A DNA stretch of 22,668 bases from the NCBI GenBank assembly GCA_001801495.1, contig MGXW01000076.1, forward strand, positions 1 through 22,668. The letters are read 5' to 3'. This DNA comes from Gammaproteobacteria bacterium RIFCSPHIGHO2_12_FULL_37_34 (GTDB taxonomy: Bacteria; Pseudomonadota; Gammaproteobacteria; DSM-16500). This document shows, piece after piece, positions 7,985-15,062 of the stretch. The notes below the pieces were generated by a model. The model was given only the letters and a program-made list of their open reading frames with translations, made no database searches and was not told where the DNA came from. Both the position numbers and the translations under genes were made by a program. Position 1 is the stretch's first letter. Each line of letters begins with the position of its first letter.

Positions 7985-8003
7985 CCGAAAGCTTGGCTTT
8001 CGG
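7985..8003. repeat. Short perfect hairpin CCGAAAGC-TTG-GCTTTCGG
   Basis: 8-bp stem with a 3-nt loop in the ftsK-lolA gap, 15 nt from the 24-bp palindrome. On the minus strand it is followed by GTTT, so it is at most a weak terminator. It belongs to a run of palindromes filling the gap. Confidence 0.6.
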
Positions 8004-8021
8004 ACTGATCCGATGGGGTTT

Positions 8022-8054
8022 CCAAAGGGGAGAAGCGGTAGCTCTCCCCTTTGG
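8022..8054. repeat. 12-bp-stem hairpin (CCAAAGGGGAGA arms)
   Basis: CCAAAGGGGAGA (8022-8033) and TCTCCCCTTTGG (8043-8054) pair perfectly around AGCGGTAGC. It has no following T-run on either strand, so it looks like a dispersed intergenic palindrome rather than a terminator. Confidence 0.6.
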
Positions 8055-8086
8055 TCGCGAGCGCGAATTCACTTCGCGCGAAGCGA
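8055..8086. repeat. GC-rich imperfect hairpin
   Basis: TCGC + GCGCGAA (8061-8067) pairs with TTCGCGC (8073-8079) + GCGA around a TTCAC loop. It directly abuts the preceding hairpin. Its GC content is far above the surrounding genes. Confidence 0.5.
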
Positions 8087-8099
8087 TATAAACATGAAG

Positions 8100-8158
8100 A
8101 AAAACTCGGTCGCCCTGAGCTTGTCACCCTTCGACAAGCTCAGGGCGACCGAGTTTTT
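8100..8158 (-). terminator. 26-bp perfect-stem hairpin; likely ftsK terminator built from a REP-like repeat
   Basis: Arms 8100-8125 and 8133-8158 pair perfectly around a 7-nt loop (ACCCTTC). The outer five pairs are A-T, so reading from ftsK (minus strand, stop at 8162) the stem ends in TTTTT, the form of an intrinsic terminator; it is symmetrical and could work both ways. The core contains GCCCTGAGCTTGTC and CCCTTCGACAAGCTCAGGGC, resembling the palindromic CCCTGAGCTTGTCGAAGGG repeats seen between genes in many bacteria. Confidence 0.75.
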
Positions 8159-8161
8159 ATC

Positions 8162-10474
8162 TCATCCTTCAACAGATGGTGCTGCAAGCACTTCTCGCGT
8201 ACCATTGTTATCCATAGAGCTCACGATTCCTGCTGCTTCCATTTCTTCCATCATGCGTGCAGCACGATTATAGCCAATCCGTAATCGTCGCTGGACCAAA
8301 GAAATGGAAGCACGACGACTCTCCATAACAACACGCACTGCTTCATCATAGAGCGGATCTTGTTCGCCAGATTCTTGAAAATCCCCACCTTCACCTAACT
8401 CGCTAGCTTCGTCAGTCACACCATACAAATATGCCGGCTGCCCGTAACTACGCCAAGTTGCAACGACACGATGCACTTCTTCATCAGCCACATAAGCGCC
8501 ATGCACACGTATAGGTATACCCGCGCCAGGTGGCAAATATAACATATCACCATGCCCTAATAATTGTTCTGCGCCTTGTTGATCTAAAATAGTGCGGGAA
8601 TCAATGCGCGAGGAAACTTGAAAAGCAATCCGTGTCGGAATGTTTGCTTTAATTAAACCAGTGATCACATCAACCGATGGACGCTGTGTAGCAAGAATTA
8701 AATGTATACCGGCAGCACGTGCTTTTTGAGCAATACGAGCAATTAAATCTTCTACTTTTTTACCAACCACCATCATCATATCAGCTAATTCATCAGCAAC
8801 GACTACAATTAAAGGCATGGGTTCTAGATGTGTCTTTGCTAATACCTCATCTGTAACAAGCTCCCTTGGCATAGGTAATGGTTGGCCTTGCTTGATGGCT
8901 TCTATCACTTTTTGGTTGTAACTCGTAATGTTGCGAACACCTAATGCTGCCATTAAACGGTAACGTTTATCCATCTCTGCTACACACCAACGCAAAGCAT
9001 TAGCAGCATCTTTCATATCAGTAATAACCGGTGTTAATAAATGTGGAATGCCATCATACAAAGAAAGTTCCAACATTTTCGGGTCAATGAGAATAAGACG
9101 TAAGTGATCGGGCAATGATTTAAATAACATGCTTAATAACATGGCATTTAAACTCACTGATTTTCCTGATCCTGTGGTACCTGCAACTAATAAATGCGGC
9201 ATTTTAGTTAAATCCACTACAACAGGATGGCCAGAAATGTCTTTTCCTAATACTAAACTAACGGGTGAGCGCGATTGTACATAACGTTGCGATTCTAAAA
9301 TATCTCGTACAGTAACTAATTCCCGATTCTCATTTGGTATTTCAAGACCAATCACAGATTTACCTGGAATCACGTCAACTACACGCACACTAACTGCGGA
9401 TAAGGATCGCGCAATATCTTTAGCCAACCCAGAAATTTTGCTTACTTTAATTCCTGGCGCAAGTTCTAATTCAAATCGAGTAATAATGGGGCCAGGATGA
9501 ACTGCCACTACTTTTACTTCCACACCAAAATCTGCCAAACGTTGTTCTACTAATAACGATAATTCTTCAAAAGAAATATTAGAAAATGGTTTTTCAGTCA
9601 TCAAAGGTGGTGCATTCAATAAATCTAAAGGAGGTAAACTACCAGGAGAAAGTTTAATACCAGGATCGAATACAACTTTCTCTAATTTCTTTTTTTCTTT
9701 TTCCATTCGGTGAATAATAGGTTTGGGTGGTAAAACAGGTGGTAAAGAAACAACACGTTCGCTTGTAAGCAGTTCTTCGTGAATGAACCTGAATTTGTCA
9801 ATGCGCGGTTCGGTTTTTAATGATGCGATATTGATCGCCTTTTTATTTGATCGATACGCTAACAAATAACTCCAACAGCGATAAACGTATTCGCCAATAA
9901 AATCGATTATGCCTAACCAAGATAAGCCAGTAACAAGCGTGATGCCACATAACACAATGGTACTTAATAACAAAACACTGCCTGTTTTGTTAAAAAGTAA
10001 GGATAAACCGCTTTTAAGCAAATCACCAATCATTCCACCTGTATTAGCCGGCAGTTGTGGTGTTTCAAAATAAAAACTGACTAAGCCAGAACTACCAAAA
10101 ATCAGCACCAACCAGCCTATCGATTTGAATACCCATTCATTTGATTTTTGATGCGCATCTCTATCTTCATGTAACCCTAACCAACCAGATAAAATAATCA
10201 TCAATGGAAAAAAATAGGCGACAATACCAAATAACAATAAAAACACATCTGCTAACCAAGCCCCTACTCGCCCTCCCCAATTAGATATTTTCTGGCCAAA
10301 CCCTGTACTAGACCATCCTGGATCATGGCTGTGATAAGTAAGGAGAGAAATAAATAAAAATACAGCGCAAGCCACCAAAATAAGAAACAATCCTTCTTGC
10401 AAACGGCGTCGCATCTGTATAGCCAAAGGCCTTCGCGGCCTATTGTCACTACCTTGTTTATATTGATTCTTCAT
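8162..10474 (-). CDS. ftsK: DNA translocase FtsK
   Basis: Septum-bound DNA pump that coordinates division with clearance and dimer resolution of the chromosome terminus. 770 residues. The N-terminal domain has about four membrane segments (for example FLILVACAVFLFISLLTY near 30-47 and VLLLSTIVLCGITLVTGLSWL near 168-188), then a short linker unlike the very long one of E. coli FtsK. The motor follows: alpha domain (VKVVAVHPGPIITRFE), Walker A GTTGSGKS (432-439), Walker B LILIDPK (near 464), and the family segment ADELADMMMVVGKKVEDLI with RIAQKARAAGIHLILATQRPSVDVITG. The C-terminus carries the winged-helix gamma domain (ASISLVQRRLRIGYNRAARM) that reads KOPS and activates XerD. ATG 10474 has GAAGGGT upstream. 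lolA and rarA follow. Confidence 0.96.
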   Translation of the reverse strand: MKNQYKQGSDNRPRRPLAIQMRRRLQEGLFLILVACAVFLFISLLTYHSHDPGWSSTGFGQKISNWGGRVGAWLADVFLLLFGIVAYFFPLMIILSGWLGLHEDRDAHQKSNEWVFKSIGWLVLIFGSSGLVSFYFETPQLPANTGGMIGDLLKSGLSLLFNKTGSVLLLSTIVLCGITLVTGLSWLGIIDFIGEYVYRCWSYLLAYRSNKKAINIASLKTEPRIDKFRFIHEELLTSERVVSLPPVLPPKPIIHRMEKEKKKLEKVVFDPGIKLSPGSLPPLDLLNAPPLMTEKPFSNISFEELSLLVEQRLADFGVEVKVVAVHPGPIITRFELELAPGIKVSKISGLAKDIARSLSAVSVRVVDVIPGKSVIGLEIPNENRELVTVRDILESQRYVQSRSPVSLVLGKDISGHPVVVDLTKMPHLLVAGTTGSGKSVSLNAMLLSMLFKSLPDHLRLILIDPKMLELSLYDGIPHLLTPVITDMKDAANALRWCVAEMDKRYRLMAALGVRNITSYNQKVIEAIKQGQPLPMPRELVTDEVLAKTHLEPMPLIVVVADELADMMMVVGKKVEDLIARIAQKARAAGIHLILATQRPSVDVITGLIKANIPTRIAFQVSSRIDSRTILDQQGAEQLLGHGDMLYLPPGAGIPIRVHGAYVADEEVHRVVATWRSYGQPAYLYGVTDEASELGEGGDFQESGEQDPLYDEAVRVVMESRRASISLVQRRLRIGYNRAARMMEEMEAAGIVSSMDNNGTREVLAAPSVEG

Positions 10475-10503
10475 TTTTATTTACCCTTCACGCTCCTTCT
10501 CGT

Positions 10504-10509
10504 ACTATA
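10504..10509 (-). promoter_or_regulatory. Possible -10 element of ftsK
   Basis: TATAGT on the minus strand, 29 nt before the ftsK ATG and 17 nt from a weak -35 (TTCTCA). It shares the 65-nt divergent gap with the trxB promoter. Weak evidence. Confidence 0.3.
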
Positions 10510-10521
10510 TACCACAAGCTT

Positions 10522-10527
10522 TATAAT
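10522..10527 (+). promoter_or_regulatory. Consensus -10 (TATAAT) of trxB
   Basis: A perfect TATAAT with 12 nt between it and ATG 10540. Transcription would start near 10534, leaving a leader of about 6 nt without room for a normal ribosome site. No good -35 is seen 16-18 nt upstream. Confidence 0.45.
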
Positions 10528-10539
10528 GAGAATGAGTCT

Positions 10540-11520
10540 ATGATTACAAAACATCATCGCGTCATTATTTTAGGATCTGGCCCCGCAGGCTGGACAGCTG
10601 CGGTCTATACTGCTCGTGCTAATCTAAAACCGGTACTTATTACTGGGTTAACCCCTGGCGGTCAATTAAGTTTGACTACCGATGTTGATAATTGGCCGGG
10701 AGGTAAAGAAGGCTTACAGGGCCCCGAACTCATGGACACCATGAAGCACCACGCAGAACGCCTAAATACTGAAATTATCCTTGATGAAATTACCTTTGCC
10801 GATCTAAAACAACGCCCTTTTTTATTAAAGGGCGAATCAAGCTATGCTTGCGATGCCTTAATCATTGCAACCGGTGCGAGCGCTCAATATTTAGGATTGC
10901 CTTCTGAAGAAAAATATAAGGGAAAAGGGGTATCGGCATGTGCCACTTGTGATGGTTTCTTCTACCGCGATCAGCAAGTAGTAGTGGTGGGTGGTGGCAA
11001 CACAGCCGTTGAAGAAACCTTGTATCTTACCAACCTTGTTAAAAAAGTAACCTTAATTCATCGCCGTGATAAACTGCGAGCAGAAAAAATGTTGACCGAA
11101 CGCCTCATGCAAAAACAAGCAACAACAGGTAAAATTGATTTGGCCTGGAATAATGTGGTGGATGAAATTCTAGGCGATCATCAAGGTGTGAATGCTGTAA
11201 GAATCAAAAATACGATCACTGGTGAATTAAAAACACTAGATGCAACAGGCGTTTTTATTGCCATCGGTCATAAACCAAATACCGATATTTTTAAAGGACA
11301 AGTGGATATGGTAAATGGCTACCTGGTTACCCGTGGAGGTAGCGGCATCTATGCTACTGCCACCTCTATTCCAGGCGTATTTGCAGCAGGAGATGTAGCT
11401 GATCCTACTTATCGACAAGCCATTACTGCTGCCGGTACAGGTTGCATGGCGGCATTGGATGCTGAAAAATATTTAGATACTATTTGGGAGAATACAGATG
11501 GCAAAAGAAGAACAGCTTGA
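10540..11520 (+). CDS. trxB: Thioredoxin reductase
   Basis: Cytosolic FAD enzyme that passes electrons from NADPH to thioredoxin. 326 residues, the normal length. Visible motifs are the FAD-binding GSGPAG (12-17), GGQLSLTTDVDNWPG (40-54), the redox-active CATC (134-137), the NADPH site GGGNTAVEE (151-159) with HRRD (174-177), and the C-terminal FAD motif GVFAAGDVADPTYRQA. Its 3' end overlaps infA by 23 nt and supplies infA's ribosome site, so the two genes are translationally linked. In many relatives aat (and cydDC in E. coli) lies between trxB and infA; here they are adjacent. Confidence 0.96.
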   Translation: MITKHHRVIILGSGPAGWTAAVYTARANLKPVLITGLTPGGQLSLTTDVDNWPGGKEGLQGPELMDTMKHHAERLNTEIILDEITFADLKQRPFLLKGESSYACDALIIATGASAQYLGLPSEEKYKGKGVSACATCDGFFYRDQQVVVVGGGNTAVEETLYLTNLVKKVTLIHRRDKLRAEKMLTERLMQKQATTGKIDLAWNNVVDEILGDHQGVNAVRIKNTITGELKTLDATGVFIAIGHKPNTDIFKGQVDMVNGYLVTRGGSGIYATATSIPGVFAAGDVADPTYRQAITAAGTGCMAALDAEKYLDTIWENTDGKRRTA

Positions 11521-11770
11521 AATGGAAGGAAGTGTCATTGATGCTTTGCCTAATACGATGTTTCGTGTGCAATTAGAAAATGGACATATTGTGTTAGCCC
11601 ATATTTCTGGGAAAATGCGAAAAAATTACATTCGCATTTTAAAAGGTGACCGCGTAACAGTTGAAATGACACCCTATGATTTAACTAAAGGGCGTATTAC
11701 TTTTCGCCACAAAGAAGGTGGCCCCCCGCCTAAACCCGCTGAAAAAGAAAAAGGATCGGGTGCAGAATAA
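11498..11770 (+). CDS. infA: Translation initiation factor IF-1 with C-terminal tail
   Basis: S1/OB-fold factor that binds the ribosomal A site during initiation. Residues 1-72 match E. coli IF-1 almost throughout (LPNTMFRVQLENGH, AHISGKMRKNYIRIL, TPYDLTKGRITFR). The usual protein ends at about residue 72; here 18 more residues follow (EGGPPPKPAEKEKGSGAE), a disordered Pro/Lys/Glu tail. GGGAG at 11486-11490, inside trxB, sits 7 nt before the ATG. The stop lies 2 nt from the convergent zinc-ribbon gene's stop. Confidence 0.95.
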   Translation: MAKEEQLEMEGSVIDALPNTMFRVQLENGHIVLAHISGKMRKNYIRILKGDRVTVEMTPYDLTKGRITFRHKEGGPPPKPAEKEKGSGAE

Positions 11771-11772
11771 AA

Positions 11773-12057
11773 TTATTGTTGCTTGCCGCACTGGTTACAA
11801 AATTTGGCATCTGCTGCAAGTTGTGCATTGCAATTAGAACACATCTTTGAACCTATAGGATTACCGCATTGCTGGCAAAAACGCGCACCAGTTGGATTAG
11901 ATGCAGAACATTTAGGACAACTATTTGTAGAGGATGGACCTTGGCCTGTTGGGCCATAACTTGGACCATAATAAGGGGAGCCGTGTTTAGAATAGCCGCC
12001 ATACCCATGATGTCCGCCACCAAACCAGTTATTAAACAATTGTTTAAAAAAGCTCAT
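11773..12057 (-). CDS. Small double zinc-ribbon protein
   Basis: 94-residue protein. The N-terminus MSFFKQLFNNWF can form an amphipathic helix. A Gly/His/Tyr-rich stretch follows (GGGHHGYGGYSKHG, then several YGP units), then two zinc ribbons: C47-x2-C50 with C61-x2-C64, and C73-x2-C76 with C87-x2-C90. All eight ligands are intact. The role is unknown; such double-zinc-ribbon proteins often act in protein or membrane binding. It is read in the same direction as clpA. Its ribosome site AAAGGAG is exactly the target duplication of a 154-bp inverted-repeat element inserted just upstream, so it was probably once the third gene of clpS-clpA. Confidence 0.8.
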   Translation of the reverse strand: MSFFKQLFNNWFGGGHHGYGGYSKHGSPYYGPSYGPTGQGPSSTNSCPKCSASNPTGARFCQQCGNPIGSKMCSNCNAQLAADAKFCNQCGKQQ

Positions 12058-12064
12058 GAAAGTT

Positions 12065-12073
12065 CTCCTTTAA
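12065..12073. repeat. Target-site duplication, copy next to the zinc-ribbon gene
   Basis: CTCCTTTAA, identical to 12228-12236 and in the same orientation, abutting the terminal repeat at 12074. Read on the minus strand it is TTAAAGGAG, the ribosome site of the zinc-ribbon gene, 7 nt before its ATG. Confidence 0.75.
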
Positions 12074-12227
12074 CTCAGTACGCGACAAAATTTCCGTTTG
12101 CCCTGAGGAGATCGATTTTGTTTTCCGTTCGTGCTTCGAGACGTCGCGCGCAGCGCGACCCTCAGCACGAACGGAAAACAAAATCGATCGTCTCGAAGGG
12201 TCAATGGAAATTTTGTCATGTACTGAG
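12074..12227. mobile_element. 154-bp miniature inverted-repeat element (MITE-like)
   Basis: The ends CTCAGTAC-GC-GACAAAATTTCC (12074-12095) and GGAAATTTTGTC-AT-GTACTGAG (12206-12227) are inverted repeats, matching at 20 of 22 positions. Inside are 26-bp perfect arms (12110-12135 and 12164-12189) and a central GTCGCGC-GCA-GCGCGAC hairpin (12143-12159), so the whole element folds as one long hairpin. It contains CCCTGAG and TCGAAGGG segments like the repeat at 8100-8158. A 9-bp direct repeat flanks it exactly. It has no coding capacity, so it would depend on a transposase elsewhere. It is not seen twice in this window. Confidence 0.75.
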
Positions 12228-12236
12228 CTCCTTTAA
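12228..12236. repeat. Target-site duplication, copy next to clpA
   Basis: CTCCTTTAA, the second copy, abutting the terminal repeat at 12227 and lying 6 nt beyond the clpA stop. It is now a non-functional copy of a ribosome site. Confidence 0.75.
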
Positions 12237-12242
12237 TATCGT

Positions 12243-14528
12243 CTAATTCACTATCATAACCGTCCCTTGGGTATCTTCAATCAAAAATTTAATTTTGCCT
12301 TTTTCCAGGGTTATTTTGACATGGCCCCCGCTTGCTAATTTCCCAAATAATAATTCTTCTGCCAATGGTTTCTTAATTTGTTCCTGAATTAACCGAGCCA
12401 TGGGTCTTGCGCCCATTTTTCTATCGTAACCATTTCGCGATAACCACGATCGCACCTCATCATCTACAACCAGAATAACGCGTTTTAATTCTAATTGGCT
12501 TTCAAGCTCCATAATAAATTTATTGACGATTAATAAAATTGTTTTTATCTCAAGTGGTTTAAATTGAATGATGGCATCTAAACGATTGCGAAATTCTGGA
12601 GAAAATATACGTTGAACAGAAGACATGACATCACTACTTGGATCTTGGTCAGTAAATCCAATACTCGCTTTGTCAATTGAATCTGCGCCAACATTGGAGG
12701 TCAAAATAATAACTGTATGGCGAAAATCTGTTTTGCGTCCATTCATATCGGTTAACGTACCATGATCCATAATTTGTAATAATAAATTATAAACATCTGG
12801 ATGAGCCTTCTCAATTTCATCCAATAACACAATAGAATGCGGTGTTTTATTCACAGCTTCTGTTAACAAACCTCCCTCATCATAACCAACATAACCAGGC
12901 GGTGCGCCAATTAATCGTGAAATAGAGTGCCTTTCCATGTACTCTGACATATCAAATCGAATGAGTTCTACACTCAATACTTTTGAAAGTTGCTTACAGA
13001 CTTCAGTCTTTCCCACACCAGTTGGCCCAACAAATAGAAACGAGCCAATTGGTTTGCTGGGATCACGTAATCCTGAGCGAGCTAATTTTACTGCTGCGCC
13101 TAGTGTTTCAATGGCATCCTCCTGCCCAAAAATAACCATCTTTAAATCTCGCACTAGGTTTTTAAGTATTTCTCTATCCGATATTGAAACATTTCGCTCA
13201 GGAACACGGGCAATTTTCGCTACTATTTTTTCAATATCGCTGACTTCGATCACTTGTTTTCGTTGTTCTTCTGATTGTAAATATTGAAATGCACCTGCTT
13301 CATCCACTAAATCAATCGCTTTATCAGGTAAATGTCTATCGCTAATATAACGTGATGACAAACGAACAGCTGCTTCTAATGCATCATCCTGATATTTCAC
13401 ATTGTGGTGTGCTTCGAAACGACTACGCAATCCTCTTAAAATTGCAATCGTTTGTTCAATGTTCGGTTCTTTAATATCAATTTTTTGAAAACGTCTGTCT
13501 AATGCGTGATCTTTTTCAAATACACTACGATATTCTTTGTACGTCGTTGAACCAATACACGTTAATTCCCCTGAAGCTAACAATGGTTTAATCAAATTAG
13601 AAACATCCATTAAACCACCTGAGGCAGCACCTGCACCAATAATTGTATGAATTTCATCAATAAATAATATTGCGCCTTTTTGCTCTTTTAATTGATGTAA
13701 TACACTCTTTAAGCGCTTTTCAAAATCACCGCGATATTTTGTTCCTGCCAATAAGCTACCAAGATCCAGTGCGTAAATGACACTATCATGTAACACACCA
13801 GGAATTTTCTTTTCTATAATTAATCGTGCTAACCCTTCAGCAATAGCTGTTTTGCCAACACCTGCTTCACCAACCAATAACGGATTATTTTTACGACGCC
13901 GACAAAGTACTTGTATCGTGCGTTCAATTTCTTCTTCACGCCCAATTAATGGATCAATTAATCCTAATTTTGCTCGCGCATTAAGGTTGGTCGTATATAA
14001 TTCTAACGGGCTGGTACCAGCCTCTTCTGAAGACGAACCATTTTCGTCTTCAGAATAACCACCAAAATGATGTTCTTCTTTAGGTTGAGGTTTCGGTTTG
14101 GTTGTACCATGAGCAATATAATTAATGACATCTAATCGACTCATGTTTTCTTGACGAATAAAATAAACACTTTGACTTTCTTGCTCGCTAAAAATAGCAG
14201 CTAAAACATTTGCACCTGCAACTTCTGTTTTACCTGAGGATTGAACTTGAAAAACTGCGCGCTGAATCACACGTTGAAAACCTAATGTAGGTTGAGTATC
14301 TCTATCATGGATATTCAGAGGAATCACAGGGGTAGTACGATCAACAAATTCGGTTAAATTGGTGCGTAAACGATTAATATTCGCACCACAAGCCTTTAAA
14401 ACTTCTAATGCAGACGTATTATCCAGCAAGGCTAACAATAAATGCTCTACTGTTACAAACTCATGATGCTTAGCTCTCGCCTCCTTAAACGCTGCATTAA
14501 GCGTATATTCCAGCTCTTTATCCAACAT
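12243..14528 (-). CDS. clpA: ATP-dependent Clp protease ATP-binding subunit ClpA
   Basis: Hexameric AAA+ unfoldase that feeds ClpP. 761 residues (E. coli 758). The N-domain (1-140) carries the two Clp repeats that bind ClpS (LNAAFKEA..HHEFVTVEHLLLALL). An acidic linker (150-175) is followed by AAA-1 with Walker A GEAGVGKT (220-227) and ILFIDE (287-292), then AAA-2 with Walker A GPTGVGKT (501-508) and VLLLDE (near 567-571). The ClpP-docking loop reads IGF (623-625) where E. coli ClpA has IGL. It lacks the long middle domain of ClpB/ClpC, which supports ClpA. ATG 14528 is preceded by GAGGAGGGG. It lies 16 nt after clpS and is probably co-transcribed with it. Confidence 0.96.
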   Translation of the reverse strand: MLDKELEYTLNAAFKEARAKHHEFVTVEHLLLALLDNTSALEVLKACGANINRLRTNLTEFVDRTTPVIPLNIHDRDTQPTLGFQRVIQRAVFQVQSSGKTEVAGANVLAAIFSEQESQSVYFIRQENMSRLDVINYIAHGTTKPKPQPKEEHHFGGYSEDENGSSSEEAGTSPLELYTTNLNARAKLGLIDPLIGREEEIERTIQVLCRRRKNNPLLVGEAGVGKTAIAEGLARLIIEKKIPGVLHDSVIYALDLGSLLAGTKYRGDFEKRLKSVLHQLKEQKGAILFIDEIHTIIGAGAASGGLMDVSNLIKPLLASGELTCIGSTTYKEYRSVFEKDHALDRRFQKIDIKEPNIEQTIAILRGLRSRFEAHHNVKYQDDALEAAVRLSSRYISDRHLPDKAIDLVDEAGAFQYLQSEEQRKQVIEVSDIEKIVAKIARVPERNVSISDREILKNLVRDLKMVIFGQEDAIETLGAAVKLARSGLRDPSKPIGSFLFVGPTGVGKTEVCKQLSKVLSVELIRFDMSEYMERHSISRLIGAPPGYVGYDEGGLLTEAVNKTPHSIVLLDEIEKAHPDVYNLLLQIMDHGTLTDMNGRKTDFRHTVIILTSNVGADSIDKASIGFTDQDPSSDVMSSVQRIFSPEFRNRLDAIIQFKPLEIKTILLIVNKFIMELESQLELKRVILVVDDEVRSWLSRNGYDRKMGARPMARLIQEQIKKPLAEELLFGKLASGGHVKITLEKGKIKFLIEDTQGTVMIVN

Positions 14529-14544
14529 AACATACCCCTCCTCC

Positions 14545-14859
14545 TCATTGGATGCTCTCCAAGCTACAAAACAAGGGATGCTCGTGCATCCTCGAATATT
14601 CAGTTACATCCGATACCTTAGATTCAGCTACATCCTTTGAAAAAATACCACATACAGCTTTACCTAAGGTGTGAACTTCCATCATCATTTCTACTGCTTT
14701 TTGCCTCTCCATAAAGAAAAATCTTTCTAAAATACTTACAACAAACTCCATTGGTGTAAAATCATCATTGTGCATAATAACCAGATAAAGAGGTGGTTGT
14801 TCTGTTTTAATGGATACTTCATTATTGCTTGCATACTCTTTATTCACCTCGCTTTTCAT
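14545..14859 (-). CDS. clpS: ClpS adaptor of ClpA (N-degron recognition)
   Basis: Adaptor that binds N-terminal Phe, Leu, Trp or Tyr of substrates and delivers them to ClpA. 104 residues. A flexible N-terminus (1-22) is followed by the core YLVIMHNDDFTPMEFV, where N31 and D32 match the alpha-amino-binding residues, and H63 (EVHTLGKAVCGIF) matches the third ligand of E. coli ClpS. The end EHPLFCSLE is typical. AAAGG lies before ATG 14859. A strong promoter sits about 130 nt upstream, after icd. Confidence 0.95.
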   Translation of the reverse strand: MKSEVNKEYASNNEVSIKTEQPPLYLVIMHNDDFTPMEFVVSILERFFFMERQKAVEMMMEVHTLGKAVCGIFSKDVAESKVSDVTEYSRMHEHPLFCSLESIQ

Positions 14860-14987
14860 AAGCTTTACCTTTTTTATAGACGAAAAATCTCATTTTTTCC
14901 TGTATAAAAATAAATATTTTTAACCCGCCCAAAAAGCAAAATTTATGTATATAATAAATGTGTTAGCTAAAATTAAAAAGTGGTCAA

Positions 14988-15016
14988 ATTATACGTGATT
15001 TATGGATAGAGGTCAA
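14988..15016 (-). promoter_or_regulatory. Sigma-70 promoter of clpS-clpA
   Basis: On the minus strand, TTGACC (15011-15016), a 17-nt spacer and TATAAT (14988-14993). Transcription would start near 14981, giving a leader of about 120 nt, AT-rich and without an obvious hairpin. It is the best consensus promoter in the window. No heat-shock sigma-32 pattern was seen. Confidence 0.7.
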
Positions 15017-15062
15017 TAAATACACATCTTGCTAGTTAATCTAAAAACAACCTATATATCAA

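Noticed and set aside
8013..8284. Small plus-strand open frames over the ftsK-lolA gap
   Set aside because: They lie on hairpin repeats and the antisense of the ftsK end, have no ribosome site, and encode low-complexity repeat-derived peptides.
11766..11777. AATAA-AA-TTATT palindrome between infA and the zinc-ribbon gene as a terminator
   Set aside because: The stem is only five A-T pairs and arises because two TAA stops face each other; it cannot act as a stable hairpin.
12058..12242. tRNA gene between infA and clpA, as serW in E. coli
   Set aside because: The sequence is an inverted-repeat element; no cloverleaf, TTCRA loop or acceptor end is present.
11869..12246. Plus-strand frame of 125 codons over the zinc-ribbon gene and the inverted-repeat element
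   Set aside because: It is antisense to the zinc-ribbon gene and runs through the element; no family resemblance and no ribosome site.
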